A DNA stretch of 8,365 nt from an uncultured Eggerthellaceae bacterium (GTDB lineage: Bacteria; Actinomycetota; Coriobacteriia; Coriobacteriales; Eggerthellaceae), in the NCBI GenBank assembly GCA_946631805.1, contig CAMPAJ010000065.1, forward strand, positions 1-8,365, in the 5' to 3' direction. Shown piece after piece: positions 1-6,624 of the stretch. The notes under the pieces were generated by a model that saw only the letters and a list, made by a program, of their open reading frames with translations, searched no databases and was not told the origin of the DNA. The position numbers and the translations under genes are program-made. Within the stretch, counting starts at the first letter, position 1, and each line of letters opens with the position of its first letter.

Positions 1-1122
1 CCATCGGCTCATGCGGTGACTGCCGCCGAGAAGCAGGCGGAAGCCGAAGAAGCTCTGGCCAACCTCACTGCGATGCAGGAATCGCTCGATAGGCTCTCTG
101 CAGAATATGGCGAGGCGGTTGCTGCGCAGGAAGACGCCGAGAAAAAGCGCGACAAAGCCGAAGCGCGCATCGGCGAGATCACCGAGGAGCTGGGCGATCT
201 GCAGGAGCGCCTGAACGAGCGCGCTCGCGAAATGTACCGTACGGGCGGCGTGTCGTTCCTCGACATGGTGCTTGGCGCGCGTACGTTCGAGGAATTCGCG
301 ACAAGCCTCGACATGGCCAATCGCGTGAACCAGAACGACGCTGATATGGTCGACGAACAGCGCGACCTCAAGGTCGAGGCCGAAGAGCAAGCCAAGGTGC
401 TCGAGGAACAGGCCGAGATAGCCGCAAAGAAATCCCAAGAGGCCGAAGAAGCCGCCGCTCAGGCTCAGACCACGGTCGCGGAAATGCAGGCAACGTACGA
501 CAGCTTGAGCGCCGAGGCGGCCGAGCTGCTCGAGGAAGAGCGCAAGGCCCGCGAAGCCGAGGAGGCTGCGCGTGCGGCCGCCGTGCTCGCGGCTGCGCAG
601 GCTCAAGCCGAGGCCGAGGAGGCCGAGCGCGCCGCGCAAGCTGCCCAGGAAGAAGCCGAGGAGCAGGAGTCGGGTGAAGGCGAAGATTCCGGCGAAGAGG
701 GTGAAGAGGCCGAGAGCCAGGACGCTGAAGGCGAAGAGGCCGAAGAGGGCCAGGCCGAAGAGGCCGAGGAACAGGAAAGCGAGCCCGCGAGCGAGCCTGC
801 CTACGAAGGGGGCAGCGATACGGTGAGCCGCGCTTATGCTTGCCTGGGCGCTCCGTACGTATGGGGTGCCGTCGGGCCGGGCGGCTACGATTGCTCGGGT
901 CTGGTGAGCTACTGCCTGACGGGCGTGCACGAGCGCCTCGGCACGACGTACACGTTCATGGGCTGGCCGCAGGTTTCCAACCCGCAGCCTGGTGATATTG
1001 CCGTCAACTGGAGTCATACCGGTATTTACATCGGCGATGGCCAGATGATTCACGCCTCGACCTATGGCGTGGGCGTCATCATCGGCCCGGTGCAGTCGGG
1101 CATGATCTTCGTGCGGTACTAG
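1..1122 (+). CDS. Secreted coiled-coil NlpC/P60 peptidoglycan hydrolase, 5'-truncated by the window edge
   Basis: This is the 3' part (373 codons visible) of a cell-wall endopeptidase. The frame is open to base 1. The first visible residues, Pro-Ser-Ala-His-Ala, look like the end of a signal peptide (Ala-x-Ala cleavage), so the true start lies upstream and the in-frame GTG at 16 is not the start. Visible residues about 6-215 form a heptad-rich coiled coil resembling the CwlO/PcsB regulatory region, including a stretch with [11 protein letters not shown]. Residues about 214-262 are an acidic Glu/Ala/Gly linker. The C-terminal NlpC/P60 domain (about 270-373) has the catalytic Cys298 in DCSGLV, His339 in SHTGIYIG and a third polar residue, His351, in MIHAS. 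The family cleaves peptide stems of peptidoglycan, typically the D-Glu to diamino-acid bond, outside the membrane. In PcsB/CwlO relatives the coiled coil is held inactive until FtsEX activates it. That mode here is inference. Confidence 0.93.
   Translation, partial: PSAHAVTAAEKQAEAEEALANLTAMQESLDRLSAEYGEAVAAQEDAEKKRDKAEARIGEITEELGDLQERLNERAREMYRTGGVSFLDMVLGARTFEEFATSLDMANRVNQNDADMVDEQRDLKVEAEEQAKVLEEQAEIAAKKSQEAEEAAAQAQTTVAEMQATYDSLSAEAAELLEEERKAREAEEAARAAAVLAAAQAQAEAEEAERAAQAAQEEAEEQESGEGEDSGEEGEEAESQDAEGEEAEEGQAEEAEEQESEPASEPAYEGGSDTVSRAYACLGAPYVWGAVGPGGYDCSGLVSYCLTGVHERLGTTYTFMGWPQVSNPQPGDIAVNWSHTGIYIGDGQMIHASTYGVGVIIGPVQSGMIFVRY
640..786 (+). repeat. Low-complexity acidic linker made of imperfect GAAGAGGCCGAG-type repeats
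   Basis: Within the NlpC/P60 gene, short units reading gaagaggccgag, with variants such as ggcgaagaggccgaa, recur without strict periodicity. They encode an Ala-Glu-Glu-Gly-rich stretch of about 49 residues between the coiled coil and the catalytic domain. It is a flexible, strongly negative tether, likely to vary in length between strains through slippage. The variability is inference. Confidence 0.6.
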
Positions 1123-1164
1123 GGCAGCGCCGTGCGGTAGCGCTTGTTTGAATACGAACTGCGA

Positions 1165-1208
1165 GGCGGCGGTGCGGTGCCATGCGGGTGTCGCGCCGCC
1201 GTTTTGTT
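1165..1208 (+). terminator. Probable rho-independent terminator after the NlpC/P60 gene
   Basis: A perfect 7-bp stem joins GGCGGCG (1165-1171) to CGCCGCC (1194-1200) across a GC-rich loop and is followed by gttttgtt (1201-1208). It lies 42 nt after the hydrolase stop and only 15 nt before the rnhA ATG. Either rnhA depends on read-through, or its promoter overlaps this hairpin. The long 22-nt loop lowers confidence. A smaller dyad, AGCGC/GCGCT (1126-1144), precedes it. Confidence 0.5.
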
Positions 1209-1222
1209 CCAAGGGGAACGAT

Positions 1223-1708
1223 ATGGCTTTGAAGCATGTTGAGATATATTCGGATGGGTCGTCACGCGGCAATCCTGGTCCCGGCGGTTACGGGACGGTG
1301 CTGCGCTACGTAGACGCGAAGGGCGTCGCCCACGAGCGCGAGCTTTCGCAGGGGTATGCGAAGACGACGAACAACCGCATGGAACTCCTCGGCGCCATCG
1401 TGGGGTTCGAGGCGCTCAAGGGGCCGTGTGTCGTCGATTTCTATTCCGATTCGCAGTATGTCGTCAAGGCGTTCAACGACAACTGGATTGCCGGTTGGCT
1501 GCGCCGCGGATGGAAGAATTCCCAGAAGCAGCCTGTGAAGAACGTCGATTTGTGGAAGCGCCTGCTGGCCGCCGTGGAGCCGCATCAGGTTACGTACCAT
1601 TGGGTGAAGGGCCATGCGGGGCACGACGAGAACGAACGCTGCGATGCGCTTGCGACGGCGGCGGCCGATGGGGAGGGGCTCATCGCGGACGAGGGGTTCG
1701 TGGCTTAG
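1223..1708 (+). CDS. rnhA: Ribonuclease HI
   Basis: A cytosolic endonuclease of 161 residues that cuts the RNA strand of RNA:DNA hybrids (R-loops, replication primers) using two metal ions. It aligns closely with Escherichia coli RNase HI (about 155 residues). The DEDD catalytic set is complete: Asp11 ([16 protein letters not shown]), Glu54 (TTNNRMEL), Asp76 (YSDSQYVV) and Asp141 (NERCDALA). The mobile catalytic His is His131 in VKGHAGH. The basic handle is present as [15 protein letters not shown] (residues 97-111). I chose the ATG at 1223 because aagggga (1211-1217) is a suitable ribosome site and the protein then begins as the family does. The longer frame from TTG at 1148 would run through the terminator hairpin. 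The stop overlaps the convergent engB stop by 4 nt, so the two genes leave no room for a terminator between them. Confidence 0.96.
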   Translation: MALKHVEIYSDGSSRGNPGPGGYGTVLRYVDAKGVAHERELSQGYAKTTNNRMELLGAIVGFEALKGPCVVDFYSDSQYVVKAFNDNWIAGWLRRGWKNSQKQPVKNVDLWKRLLAAVEPHQVTYHWVKGHAGHDENERCDALATAAADGEGLIADEGFVA

Positions 1709-2289
1709 CGTTCGACGTAGGATTTGATTGTGCGGCGTAGTTCGTCCATGCCGTCGCCTTTGAGGGACGAGGTGATGATCATGGGGACGTCGTCGGGGAG
1801 CTGCAATTGGCGTTTGATCGCGGCGCGCTGCTGATTGCATTTGGATTTGGAGAGCTTGTCGCCCTTCGTGAGCACGATGAGGAAGGGCAGGTCGGCTTCG
1901 ATGAGGAAGTTGACCATGTTCTCGTCGAGCTCGCTTGCGGGGTGGCGCACGTCGATGAGCGAGCAGACGAGCGCGAAGTCGCGTTCCTGGTTGAAATAGC
2001 CTTCGATGAGCTCGGCCCAGCGTTCGCGCTCGGTTTTCGAAACTTGGGCATAGCCGTATCCGGGCAGGTCGACGAGATAGGCGTCGCCTGCGAGGAAGAA
2101 GTTGATCGTCGCGGTCTTGCCGGGCTTCTGCGAGACGCGGGCGAGGTTCTTCTGCCCCACGAGCTTGTTCAGCAACGAGGATTTCCCGACATTCGAGCGA
2201 CCCGCAAATGCGACTTCTGGCATGGTCGACGGTGGGAGCTGCTTGGATGTGCCGAATGATTTATCGTAGGTTACGTTGTTGAAGTTCAT
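1705..2289 (-). CDS. engB: Ribosome biogenesis GTP-binding protein EngB (YsxC/YihA)
   Basis: A 194-residue TRAFAC-class GTPase needed for late assembly of the large ribosomal subunit and, in many bacteria, for normal division. All G motifs are visible: G1 GRSNVGKS (30-37), G2 Thr in KPGKT (59), G3 DLPGYGYA (74-81), G4 TKGD (141-144) and G5 around SSLKG (174-178). DLPGYGYA is diagnostic of the EngB family. Length is normal. The ATG (2289-2287) follows AGGAG (2298-2294) with a 4-nt gap. Only 16 nt separate it from the upstream 26-codon gene on the same strand, so the two are probably co-transcribed. In many bacteria engB follows clpX or lon; no such gene is adjacent here. Its TAA overlaps the stop of convergent rnhA by 4 nt. 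Confidence 0.96.
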   Translation of the reverse strand: MNFNNVTYDKSFGTSKQLPPSTMPEVAFAGRSNVGKSSLLNKLVGQKNLARVSQKPGKTATINFFLAGDAYLVDLPGYGYAQVSKTERERWAELIEGYFNQERDFALVCSLIDVRHPASELDENMVNFLIEADLPFLIVLTKGDKLSKSKCNQQRAAIKRQLQLPDDVPMIITSSLKGDGMDELRRTIKSYVER

Positions 2290-2305
2290 GGGGCTCCTGT
2301 TTCTG

Positions 2306-2386
2306 CTATTTGCGCTTGTGCCCCGTCCATAAGGTCATGACCATGCAGACGACGGTGGCGATTGCCCAGTATTTGTGCTGTTTCAT
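2306..2386 (-). CDS. 26-residue single-helix membrane microprotein upstream of engB
   Basis: A short frame with an excellent ribosome site: GGAGGT (2396-2391), a 4-nt gap, then ATG (2386-2384), ending at TAG (2308-2306). The product starts MKQHKYWAIA and ends TLWTGHKRK. One hydrophobic helix (about residues 7-21) lies between basic, His-containing ends, which would place a short positive tail on each side. It is 16 nt upstream of engB on the same strand, so they are likely one operon. The HKYWAI...TGHK pattern resembles small proteins annotated as DUF6219; I recall that family only loosely, so the name is tentative. Function is unknown. It could be a genuine membrane peptide or a short translated leader that couples ribosomes to engB. 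The strong Shine-Dalgarno sequence and the membrane-like composition favour a real gene. Confidence 0.68.
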   Translation of the reverse strand: MKQHKYWAIATVVCMVMTLWTGHKRK

Positions 2387-2468
2387 GATGACCTCCATTG
2401 TATTCGCAACTATGCCTGTAGATGTCTGCGGACCATGCGAATCCAGAATTGCGGCAATGAGAACAGGG

Positions 2469-2626
2469 GGTCGCCTTCCTTCTGCTCGTATGGTGGCATA
2501 GTGCTAGCGGCTCTCTTGTTGCAGGGCAGTCCTAAGGAGCCCGGCAACTCTTCCAATCCCCGATCCAGGCGACCAAAAGGGAGCCTCCCATTATGGTCGG
2601 CGGCCAAAGCGCCGAAACCCGAACTC
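2469..2626 (-). ncRNA. Candidate structured leader or small RNA upstream of the microprotein-engB unit, family not recognised
   Basis: No gene is convincing between 2387 and 2792, but this part is unusually rich in pairing. A stem joins 2518-2522 to 2544-2548 (GTTGC/GCAAC), continues as 2524-2527 with 2539-2542 and 2530-2532 with 2536-2538, and closes on a 3-nt loop. A 7-bp closing helix pairs 2469-2475 with 2568-2574 (GGTCGCC/GGCGACC). Upstream hairpins pair 2598-2602 with 2610-2614, and 2571-2574 with 2595-2598 around a 4-bp inner stem. Bases 2571-2574 take part in two exclusive pairings, as in switching leaders. The only good promoter nearby reads on the minus strand and would start a transcript near 2626, giving a leader of about 240 nt. 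I compared it by eye with SRP RNA, tmRNA, RNase P, T-box and common riboswitches and saw no match. A 6S-like RNA is not excluded. Confidence 0.33.
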
Positions 2627-2632
2627 GGTGCC

Positions 2633-2661
2633 ATTCTAGCATGGTTCACGAGTTAGCCGAA
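2633..2661 (-). promoter_or_regulatory. Extended -10 promoter for the structured leader and engB unit
   Basis: On the minus strand TGCTAGAAT (2641-2633) is an extended -10 element with one mismatch to TATAAT. A weak -35 (TTCGGC, 2661-2656) sits 17 nt upstream. The predicted start is G2626. The quality of the -10 is what supports the orientation of the structured region; the -35 alone would not. Confidence 0.42.
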
Positions 2662-2700
2662 GGTTGCGAAAAGGCTTATTGACCTGCGCAAAGTAATACG

Positions 2701-2724
2701 AGGGTTACGCTTGCGCGTCACCCT
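2701..2724. promoter_or_regulatory. 24-bp dyad upstream of the metal-transport module, candidate operator
   Basis: Arms AGGGT (2701-2705) and ACCCT (2720-2724) enclose a second paired segment, ACGC (2707-2710) with GCGT (2715-2718), around a TTGC loop, with one mismatch (2706/2719). It lies 69 nt before the start of the small gene at 2793 and just after a TTGACC (2679-2684) and a TAATAC (2694-2699). These two are not spaced as a standard promoter. A 10-bp palindrome CCGCATGCGG (2732-2741) follows. The position suits a metal-responsive repressor site or a leader hairpin. The regulator is not identifiable. Confidence 0.35.
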
Positions 2725-2792
2725 GGACTAACCGCATGCGGCGGGTTTACAGTCGTTTGGAAGAGGTATTTCAAACGTTGAAGGAGGCTGCT

Positions 2793-3044
2793 ATGGAGCG
2801 CGGAACCAAGAACGCTCTCTTTACGGGGCTCGGTTTTCTGATTGGTACGGTGGGGCTCAAGGCCGCTACGTCCACGACCGCCAAGAAGGGCTATGCGCAT
2901 GCGATGGCCCAGGGCATGAAGGCCAAGCACGAATACGAGAACATCGTCGAGAAAGCCAAGGCCGAATACGACGACCTCGTAGCCGAGGCAAGCTACATCG
3001 CCGTTTCTGATGCCGAGGTCGAGGAAGCGAAGAAGGCCGAATAA
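2793..3044 (+). CDS. Small one-helix membrane protein, DUF6110-like, partner of the adjacent P1B ATPase
   Basis: An 83-residue protein. The ATG at 2793 follows AAGGAGG (2781-2787) with a 5-nt gap; an upstream in-frame ATG at 2736 has no such site. Residues about 7-25 form a glycine-rich hydrophobic helix (FTGLGFLIGTVGLK) with GxxxG-like spacing, suited to helix packing. It is followed by TAKKGYAHAMAQGMKAK and a charged amphipathic helix ending KAKAEYDDLVAEASY (54-68) with an acidic tail. This pattern matches what I recall of DUF6110, small proteins often encoded beside HMA_2-type metal ATPases. There are no Cys residues and only two His, so it is unlikely to be a simple thiol metallochaperone. 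A role as accessory or scaffold for the ATPase, 126 nt downstream, is inference from position. A hairpin at 3065-3100 may let it be made in excess over the ATPase. Confidence 0.85.
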   Translation: MERGTKNALFTGLGFLIGTVGLKAATSTTAKKGYAHAMAQGMKAKHEYENIVEKAKAEYDDLVAEASYIAVSDAEVEEAKKAE

Positions 3045-3064
3045 TCGCCAACGCTTCATCGAGG

Positions 3065-3100
3065 GGCCCGCATGCACGTGAGGGGGCGTGCGTGCGGGCC
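3065..3100 (+). terminator. Strong GC hairpin between the small protein and the ATPase, possible partial terminator or mRNA stabiliser
   Basis: A 14-bp stem pairs 3065-3078 with 3087-3100 (one G-T pair), with an 8-nt purine-rich loop. What follows is tattgtcgtg, not a run of T, so full intrinsic termination is doubtful. It lies 21 nt after the stop of the DUF6110-like gene and 71 nt before the ATPase start. It could cause partial termination or protect the 3' end of the upstream message. Confidence 0.45.
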
Positions 3101-3170
3101 TATTGTCGTGCCGAGGACGGCTTTGCGCGGCCGTTGCTGGTTGCGTTGAACATGCGGTAGGGAGCGCGGT

Positions 3171-5252
3171 ATGAAATACACCATTTCCAAAGAGATTCCC
3201 GGGCGGTTGCGCGTCAAGCTCATCGGTCCTGTTCCGGCTGACGATATGGGGCCTCTTGAGGCGGTTCTTGACGAGTGCCCGGACATAGCGTCGGCGCGCG
3301 TGTACCCGCGTATCGGCGAAATCGCCGTGACGTACGCGCCGGGTAGCTCGACGCGCTTGCGCGTCATGAAATGGCTCTGCGACATAGATTCGCAAGCGAT
3401 CGAGGAGGCTCGGCATACGCATTCGGTTTCCACGTCTGTGCAAACCCGCCAGCTGCTGCTCGATATCGCTTGGCTTGCCGGCACGTATTTCATGCGCAGG
3501 TGGTTCTTGCCTCGGCTGCTTTCGTTCGCGTGGAATCTCCTGTCGTTTATCCCGTATGCGGTCATGGCGGGGCGTTCGCTTGGCAGGGCGCGCCTTGACG
3601 TGCCCGTTTTGGATGCTGCCGCGATTGGCATGTCGTTTGTGCAAGGCGACCCCAAAACTGCGGGCGAGACGATGTTCTTGCTGCAACTCGGCGAGACGAT
3701 GGAAGACTACACCGAGGCCCGTTCCGAAAGCGCGCTCATCGATGCGCTGCTCGACGTCGCCGATATGGCCAGCAAGGTCGAAGGCGGCACCGAGGTGCAG
3801 GTCGATGTGCATTCGCTGCAGCAAGGCGACCTGATCGCCGTGCGCACGGGCATGCCCGTGCCTGTTGACGGCGTGGTGGAGTCGGGTATCGCGATGGTCA
3901 ACCAGGCGTCGCTCACCGGGGAGCCGCTGGCTATCGAGCGCACGGTTGGCGATGACGTGTTCGCGGGTACGTCGGTCGAGGACGGCGAGATATTCGTGCG
4001 CTGCAAGGCCGCGCCGGGCGAGTCGCGCTTGCGCTCCATCGTATCGCTTGTAAAGAATGCCGAGATGTACCAATCCGAGCGCCAGCAGCGCCGCGAGCAG
4101 CTCGCGGCGCGTATCGTGCCGTGGAACTTCCTTCTTGCGGGCATTGTCGCGCTCACGACGCGCTCGATCGTGCGCACTTCCGCAGCTTTGATGGTGGACT
4201 ATTCCTGCGGCTTGAGGCTCACGGGCTCCATCGCCGTCCTGTCCGCCATGAGCCAGTCGGCGCGGGCGGGCTTCACGGTGAAGGGTTCCAAGTACTTCGA
4301 CGCCGTGCGCGATGCCGACACGCTCATATTCGACAAGACGGGAACGTTGACCGAGGCAACGCCGCGCGTGGCGAAAGTCTTGGGGTTCGATGGCTGGTCG
4401 CAGCGCGAGGTGCTGCGTTTCGCCGCGTGCCTGGAAGAGCATTTCCCCCATCCTGTGGCGCGCGCCATCGTCAATGCGGCGATCGAACGCAATCTGGAGC
4501 ATCGCCACTTGCATGGTGATGTGGAGTATCTCGTGGCGCACGGCATCGCTTCCACGTTGGGGGACGCGCGTGCCGTCATCGGCTCCGAGCATTTCATCGT
4601 GGAAGACGAGGGCGTGACCATAACGACGCGGCAGAAGAACCGCGTCGCCAAAGAACTCGAAGGCCTTTCGCCCCTGTACCTGGCCGTCGACGGGTCGCTC
4701 GTGGGCGTCATCGGCGTCGAAGATCCCCTCAAGGAAGGCGTGGCCGACGCCGTTCGGGAACTGCGCGATTTGGGTTTCGGGCACATCGTCATGCTCACGG
4801 GCGACAACGAGCGCACGGCGGCGCGCATCGCCGAGGCCGCAGGTTTGGAGGAGTTCCGCGCCAACCAGCTTCCCGAAGATAAATACGCCTTCGTGGAAGA
4901 GCTCAAGGCTCAAGGGCGCCGCGTCATCATGGTGGGCGACGGCGTGAACGATGCGCCCGCCCTCGCCCAGGCCGACGTTGGCATCGCCATGGGGCAGGGG
5001 ACTGCCGTGGCCAAAGAGGTGGCCGACATTACGCTCTCGGATGGCGATTTGAGCTCCATCGTTTCGCTGGTCAAGCTCTCGCGTGCGTTATCCGCACGCA
5101 TGGATCGCAGCTTCATCCAGGTCATGGGGTTGAACACCGCCTTCATGGCCGCGGGTGTGACCGGGCTCATCACGCCCCAGACCTCCAGCTTGCTGCATAA
5201 TGCGACGACCATTGCGCTGAGCTTGGACGCGGGCAGGGCATACAAGCTGTAA
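3171..5252 (+). CDS. P1B-type metal-transporting ATPase with HMA_2-like N-terminus and SCGL membrane motif
   Basis: A 693-residue membrane ATPase that pumps a metal ion using a phospho-Asp intermediate. Residues 1-70 resemble the HMA_2 domain: the Arg-rich IPGRLRVKL (9-17) is present but CxxC is absent. Predicted helices lie at about 94-113, 115-137, 144-158 and 163-180. The actuator loop has TGE at 249-251. A helix pair lies near 315-365, and two C-terminal helices lie in 645-690. The catalytic core is intact: DKTGTLT with Asp388, His427-Pro428 in FPHPVA, MLTGDN (541-546) and GDGVND (589-594). The intramembrane metal motif, normally CPC, SPC or TPC, is Ser345-Cys346-Gly347-Leu348, lacking the proline. 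This layout recalls the P1B-6 group, which includes FezB of iron-storing ferrosomes; substrate iron is therefore an inference, and Mn, Zn or Cd export cannot be excluded. The ATG follows AGGGAG (3159-3164). It is downstream of, and probably partly co-expressed with, the DUF6110-like gene. Confidence 0.93.
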   Translation: MKYTISKEIPGRLRVKLIGPVPADDMGPLEAVLDECPDIASARVYPRIGEIAVTYAPGSSTRLRVMKWLCDIDSQAIEEARHTHSVSTSVQTRQLLLDIAWLAGTYFMRRWFLPRLLSFAWNLLSFIPYAVMAGRSLGRARLDVPVLDAAAIGMSFVQGDPKTAGETMFLLQLGETMEDYTEARSESALIDALLDVADMASKVEGGTEVQVDVHSLQQGDLIAVRTGMPVPVDGVVESGIAMVNQASLTGEPLAIERTVGDDVFAGTSVEDGEIFVRCKAAPGESRLRSIVSLVKNAEMYQSERQQRREQLAARIVPWNFLLAGIVALTTRSIVRTSAALMVDYSCGLRLTGSIAVLSAMSQSARAGFTVKGSKYFDAVRDADTLIFDKTGTLTEATPRVAKVLGFDGWSQREVLRFAACLEEHFPHPVARAIVNAAIERNLEHRHLHGDVEYLVAHGIASTLGDARAVIGSEHFIVEDEGVTITTRQKNRVAKELEGLSPLYLAVDGSLVGVIGVEDPLKEGVADAVRELRDLGFGHIVMLTGDNERTAARIAEAAGLEEFRANQLPEDKYAFVEELKAQGRRVIMVGDGVNDAPALAQADVGIAMGQGTAVAKEVADITLSDGDLSSIVSLVKLSRALSARMDRSFIQVMGLNTAFMAAGVTGLITPQTSSLLHNATTIALSLDAGRAYKL

Positions 5253-5273
5253 CTGTGCCGGATAGCGACGAGT

Positions 5274-5317
5274 GCAGCCATCGCACATGGCCTCATCGCC
5301 CTCCTGGGCAGGGCTGC
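5274..5317 (+). terminator. Possible terminator structure between the ATPase and the convergent MFS gene
   Basis: Arms GCAGCC (5274-5279) and GGCTGC (5312-5317) enclose a compact hairpin GCCC-TCCT-GGGC (5298-5309). No T-run follows (caaagaacc), so this is weak. It is the best candidate for ending ATPase transcription in the 109-nt gap between the convergent genes. Confidence 0.25.
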
Positions 5318-5352
5318 AAAGAACCGTGTAGGAACCTTTGCCAAAGCCGGCG

Positions 5353-5383
5353 ATGGCGCGGTTAGCGTGCGCGCACGCGCCAT
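5353..5383. repeat. Nested palindromes at the MFS stop codon
   Basis: ATGGCGCG (5353-5360) pairs with CGCGCCAT (5376-5383). Inside lies a perfect 14-bp palindrome, GCGTGCGCGCACGC (5365-5378), which also encodes the Arg-Val-Arg-Ala-Arg end of the MFS protein. It may act as a bidirectional termination or pause structure between the convergent genes. There is no T-tract. Confidence 0.35.
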
Positions 5384-6555
5384 GCGATGTATATCGTTAG
5401 GGCCAACGCCGTGATGGGCAGCGTGCCGAACAGCATGAACTCGTAGCCTACGGTGCTCAGCAGGATGCCGCCGACGAGCGGGCCGACGGCGTAGCCGATG
5501 TCGCTGCCGAGTAGGTACGTCGACATAGCGACGCTGGCGCGTTCCTTCGTCTCGAGCTTTCCGCATTCGGCCTGGATACTCGGCAGTATTCCTCCGCTGC
5601 CGAATGCCTTGATGCTGGCTGCGGCCAGGAACAGCCAGAGCACATGCGCGAAGCAGATCCCCAAAAGCGCGCAGGTCTCGATGGCGATGGCGGGAAGGAT
5701 GAGCTTGCGCAGCCCATGCCGGTCAGTGAACTTGCCTATGATCGGGCGCGTTGCCAAGAGCGTGAGCGAGTTGGCCACGAAGAACAGCGAGATGCCGGCC
5801 ACGCCGCGCGATTCGCCGACGAGCACGATGTAGCTTGCGATCATGCCCCATGTGCACATGAAGCACATGGCGATGGAAGCGAGCGGGATGCATTTGAAGC
5901 TCACGAGCTCGTTGAGCGCGGGGAAGCGGCGCGCTGGTTTTGAGCCGATGACGGGATTGTGCTCCATGCCGGATGTCGCCAGCAATGCCAATGGCAGGCT
6001 AGCTGCGGAAATTGCCGTTGTTACCAGGAACATCACAGTGAATCCGAGCGCGTCGCTCAACGCGACGCCCATAGCGGGGCCTATGATGCTGGCCACGACG
6101 TACGACGCGCCGAACCAGCCCATGCCCTCGTTGCTGCGGCTTTCGGGGATGACCGTGAGCGCCATGGCCGAAATCGCGGTGCCGAACAAAGCGTAGAAGA
6201 ATCCGTGCACGATGCGCAGCGCCAGAAGCGGGTAAAACCCGGGAACGAATGCGTAGCCAAGCTGCATGAGCGCCGAAATAGCAATCGAAGCGAACACGAT
6301 GGGTTTGCGCCCCAATCGGTCCGCCATCATTCCGCTCAGCGGCCGGGCGAATATCGCCGCCAGCGAAAACACGCTCGCAGCTAGGCCCGATGCCGCCAAA
6401 GCTGCGCCTTGCTGCAGCGTGAACTTTGCGATAACGGGAGTAATCGTGTGAAACGTCGTGAGGTCCATCGTTTGCACGAGCGTCAGCAATACGAACGCAC
6501 GGGTCCAGAGCTTCTCTTTGGAACCTATGCCTGATGCGTCCTTTTCACTGCTCAT
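5362..6555 (-). CDS. Major facilitator superfamily transporter, 12-helix exporter type
   Basis: A 397-residue inner-membrane secondary transporter of the size and layout of drug or sugar efflux MFS proteins. The first half carries motif A in the loop after helix 2 (RPLSGMMADRLGRKP, 71-85). The second half carries its pseudo-repeat after helix 8 (RPIIGKFTDRHGLRK, 270-284). A hydrophilic central loop lies at about 196-216 between helices 6 and 7. Helix 1 starts near residue 20 after a polar N-terminus, and helix 12 ends at the C-terminal RVRAR. Motif A with Asp79 and Arg83 supports proton-coupled transport. The substrate cannot be read from sequence; efflux of small molecules is the family norm. 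The ATG (6555-6553) has only a weak, distant purine stretch upstream and a 12-nt dyad, CGAGG-TG-CCTCG (6560-6571), over the expected ribosome site, so translation may be modest or controlled. It converges on the P1B ATPase, and no functional link is evident. Confidence 0.92.
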   Translation of the reverse strand: MSSEKDASGIGSKEKLWTRAFVLLTLVQTMDLTTFHTITPVIAKFTLQQGAALAASGLAASVFSLAAIFARPLSGMMADRLGRKPIVFASIAISALMQLGYAFVPGFYPLLALRIVHGFFYALFGTAISAMALTVIPESRSNEGMGWFGASYVVASIIGPAMGVALSDALGFTVMFLVTTAISAASLPLALLATSGMEHNPVIGSKPARRFPALNELVSFKCIPLASIAMCFMCTWGMIASYIVLVGESRGVAGISLFFVANSLTLLATRPIIGKFTDRHGLRKLILPAIAIETCALLGICFAHVLWLFLAAASIKAFGSGGILPSIQAECGKLETKERASVAMSTYLLGSDIGYAVGPLVGGILLSTVGYEFMLFGTLPITALALTIYIAWRVRAR

Positions 6556-6594
6556 GCGTCGAGGTGCCTCGCTCGATTGCTCGGGAACCCTTTT

Positions 6595-6624
6595 GCAATA
6601 AGTATATATGAGTCCTCATGCCAA
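6595..6624 (-). promoter_or_regulatory. Weak candidate promoter for the MFS gene
   Basis: On the minus strand TTGGCA (6624-6619) lies 18 nt from TATTGC (6600-6595), in the only AT-rich patch of the region (agtatatatgagt, 6601-6613). A TATACT (6606-6601) in the same patch is an alternative -10 without a good -35. The choice between them is uncertain. Confidence 0.3.

Noticed and set aside
1148..1222. Longer rnhA start at TTG 1148
   Set aside because: It adds 25 residues unlike the family, runs through a terminator-like hairpin, and ignores the good ribosome site at 1211-1217.
2310..2501. 63-codon plus-strand frame over the microprotein
   Set aside because: It is antisense to a frame with a far better ribosome site and runs into the structured region with no recognisable product.
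2410..2649. 79-codon minus-strand frame in the structured region
   Set aside because: Its ATG lies upstream of the predicted transcript start, it has no ribosome site, and the region is better explained by RNA structure.
2718..4913. 731-codon open frame on the minus strand opposite the ATPase
   Set aside because: It is antisense to an intact P1B ATPase with all catalytic motifs. The translation is rich in Arg and His with no recognisable domain, the usual shadow of GC-rich coding sequence.
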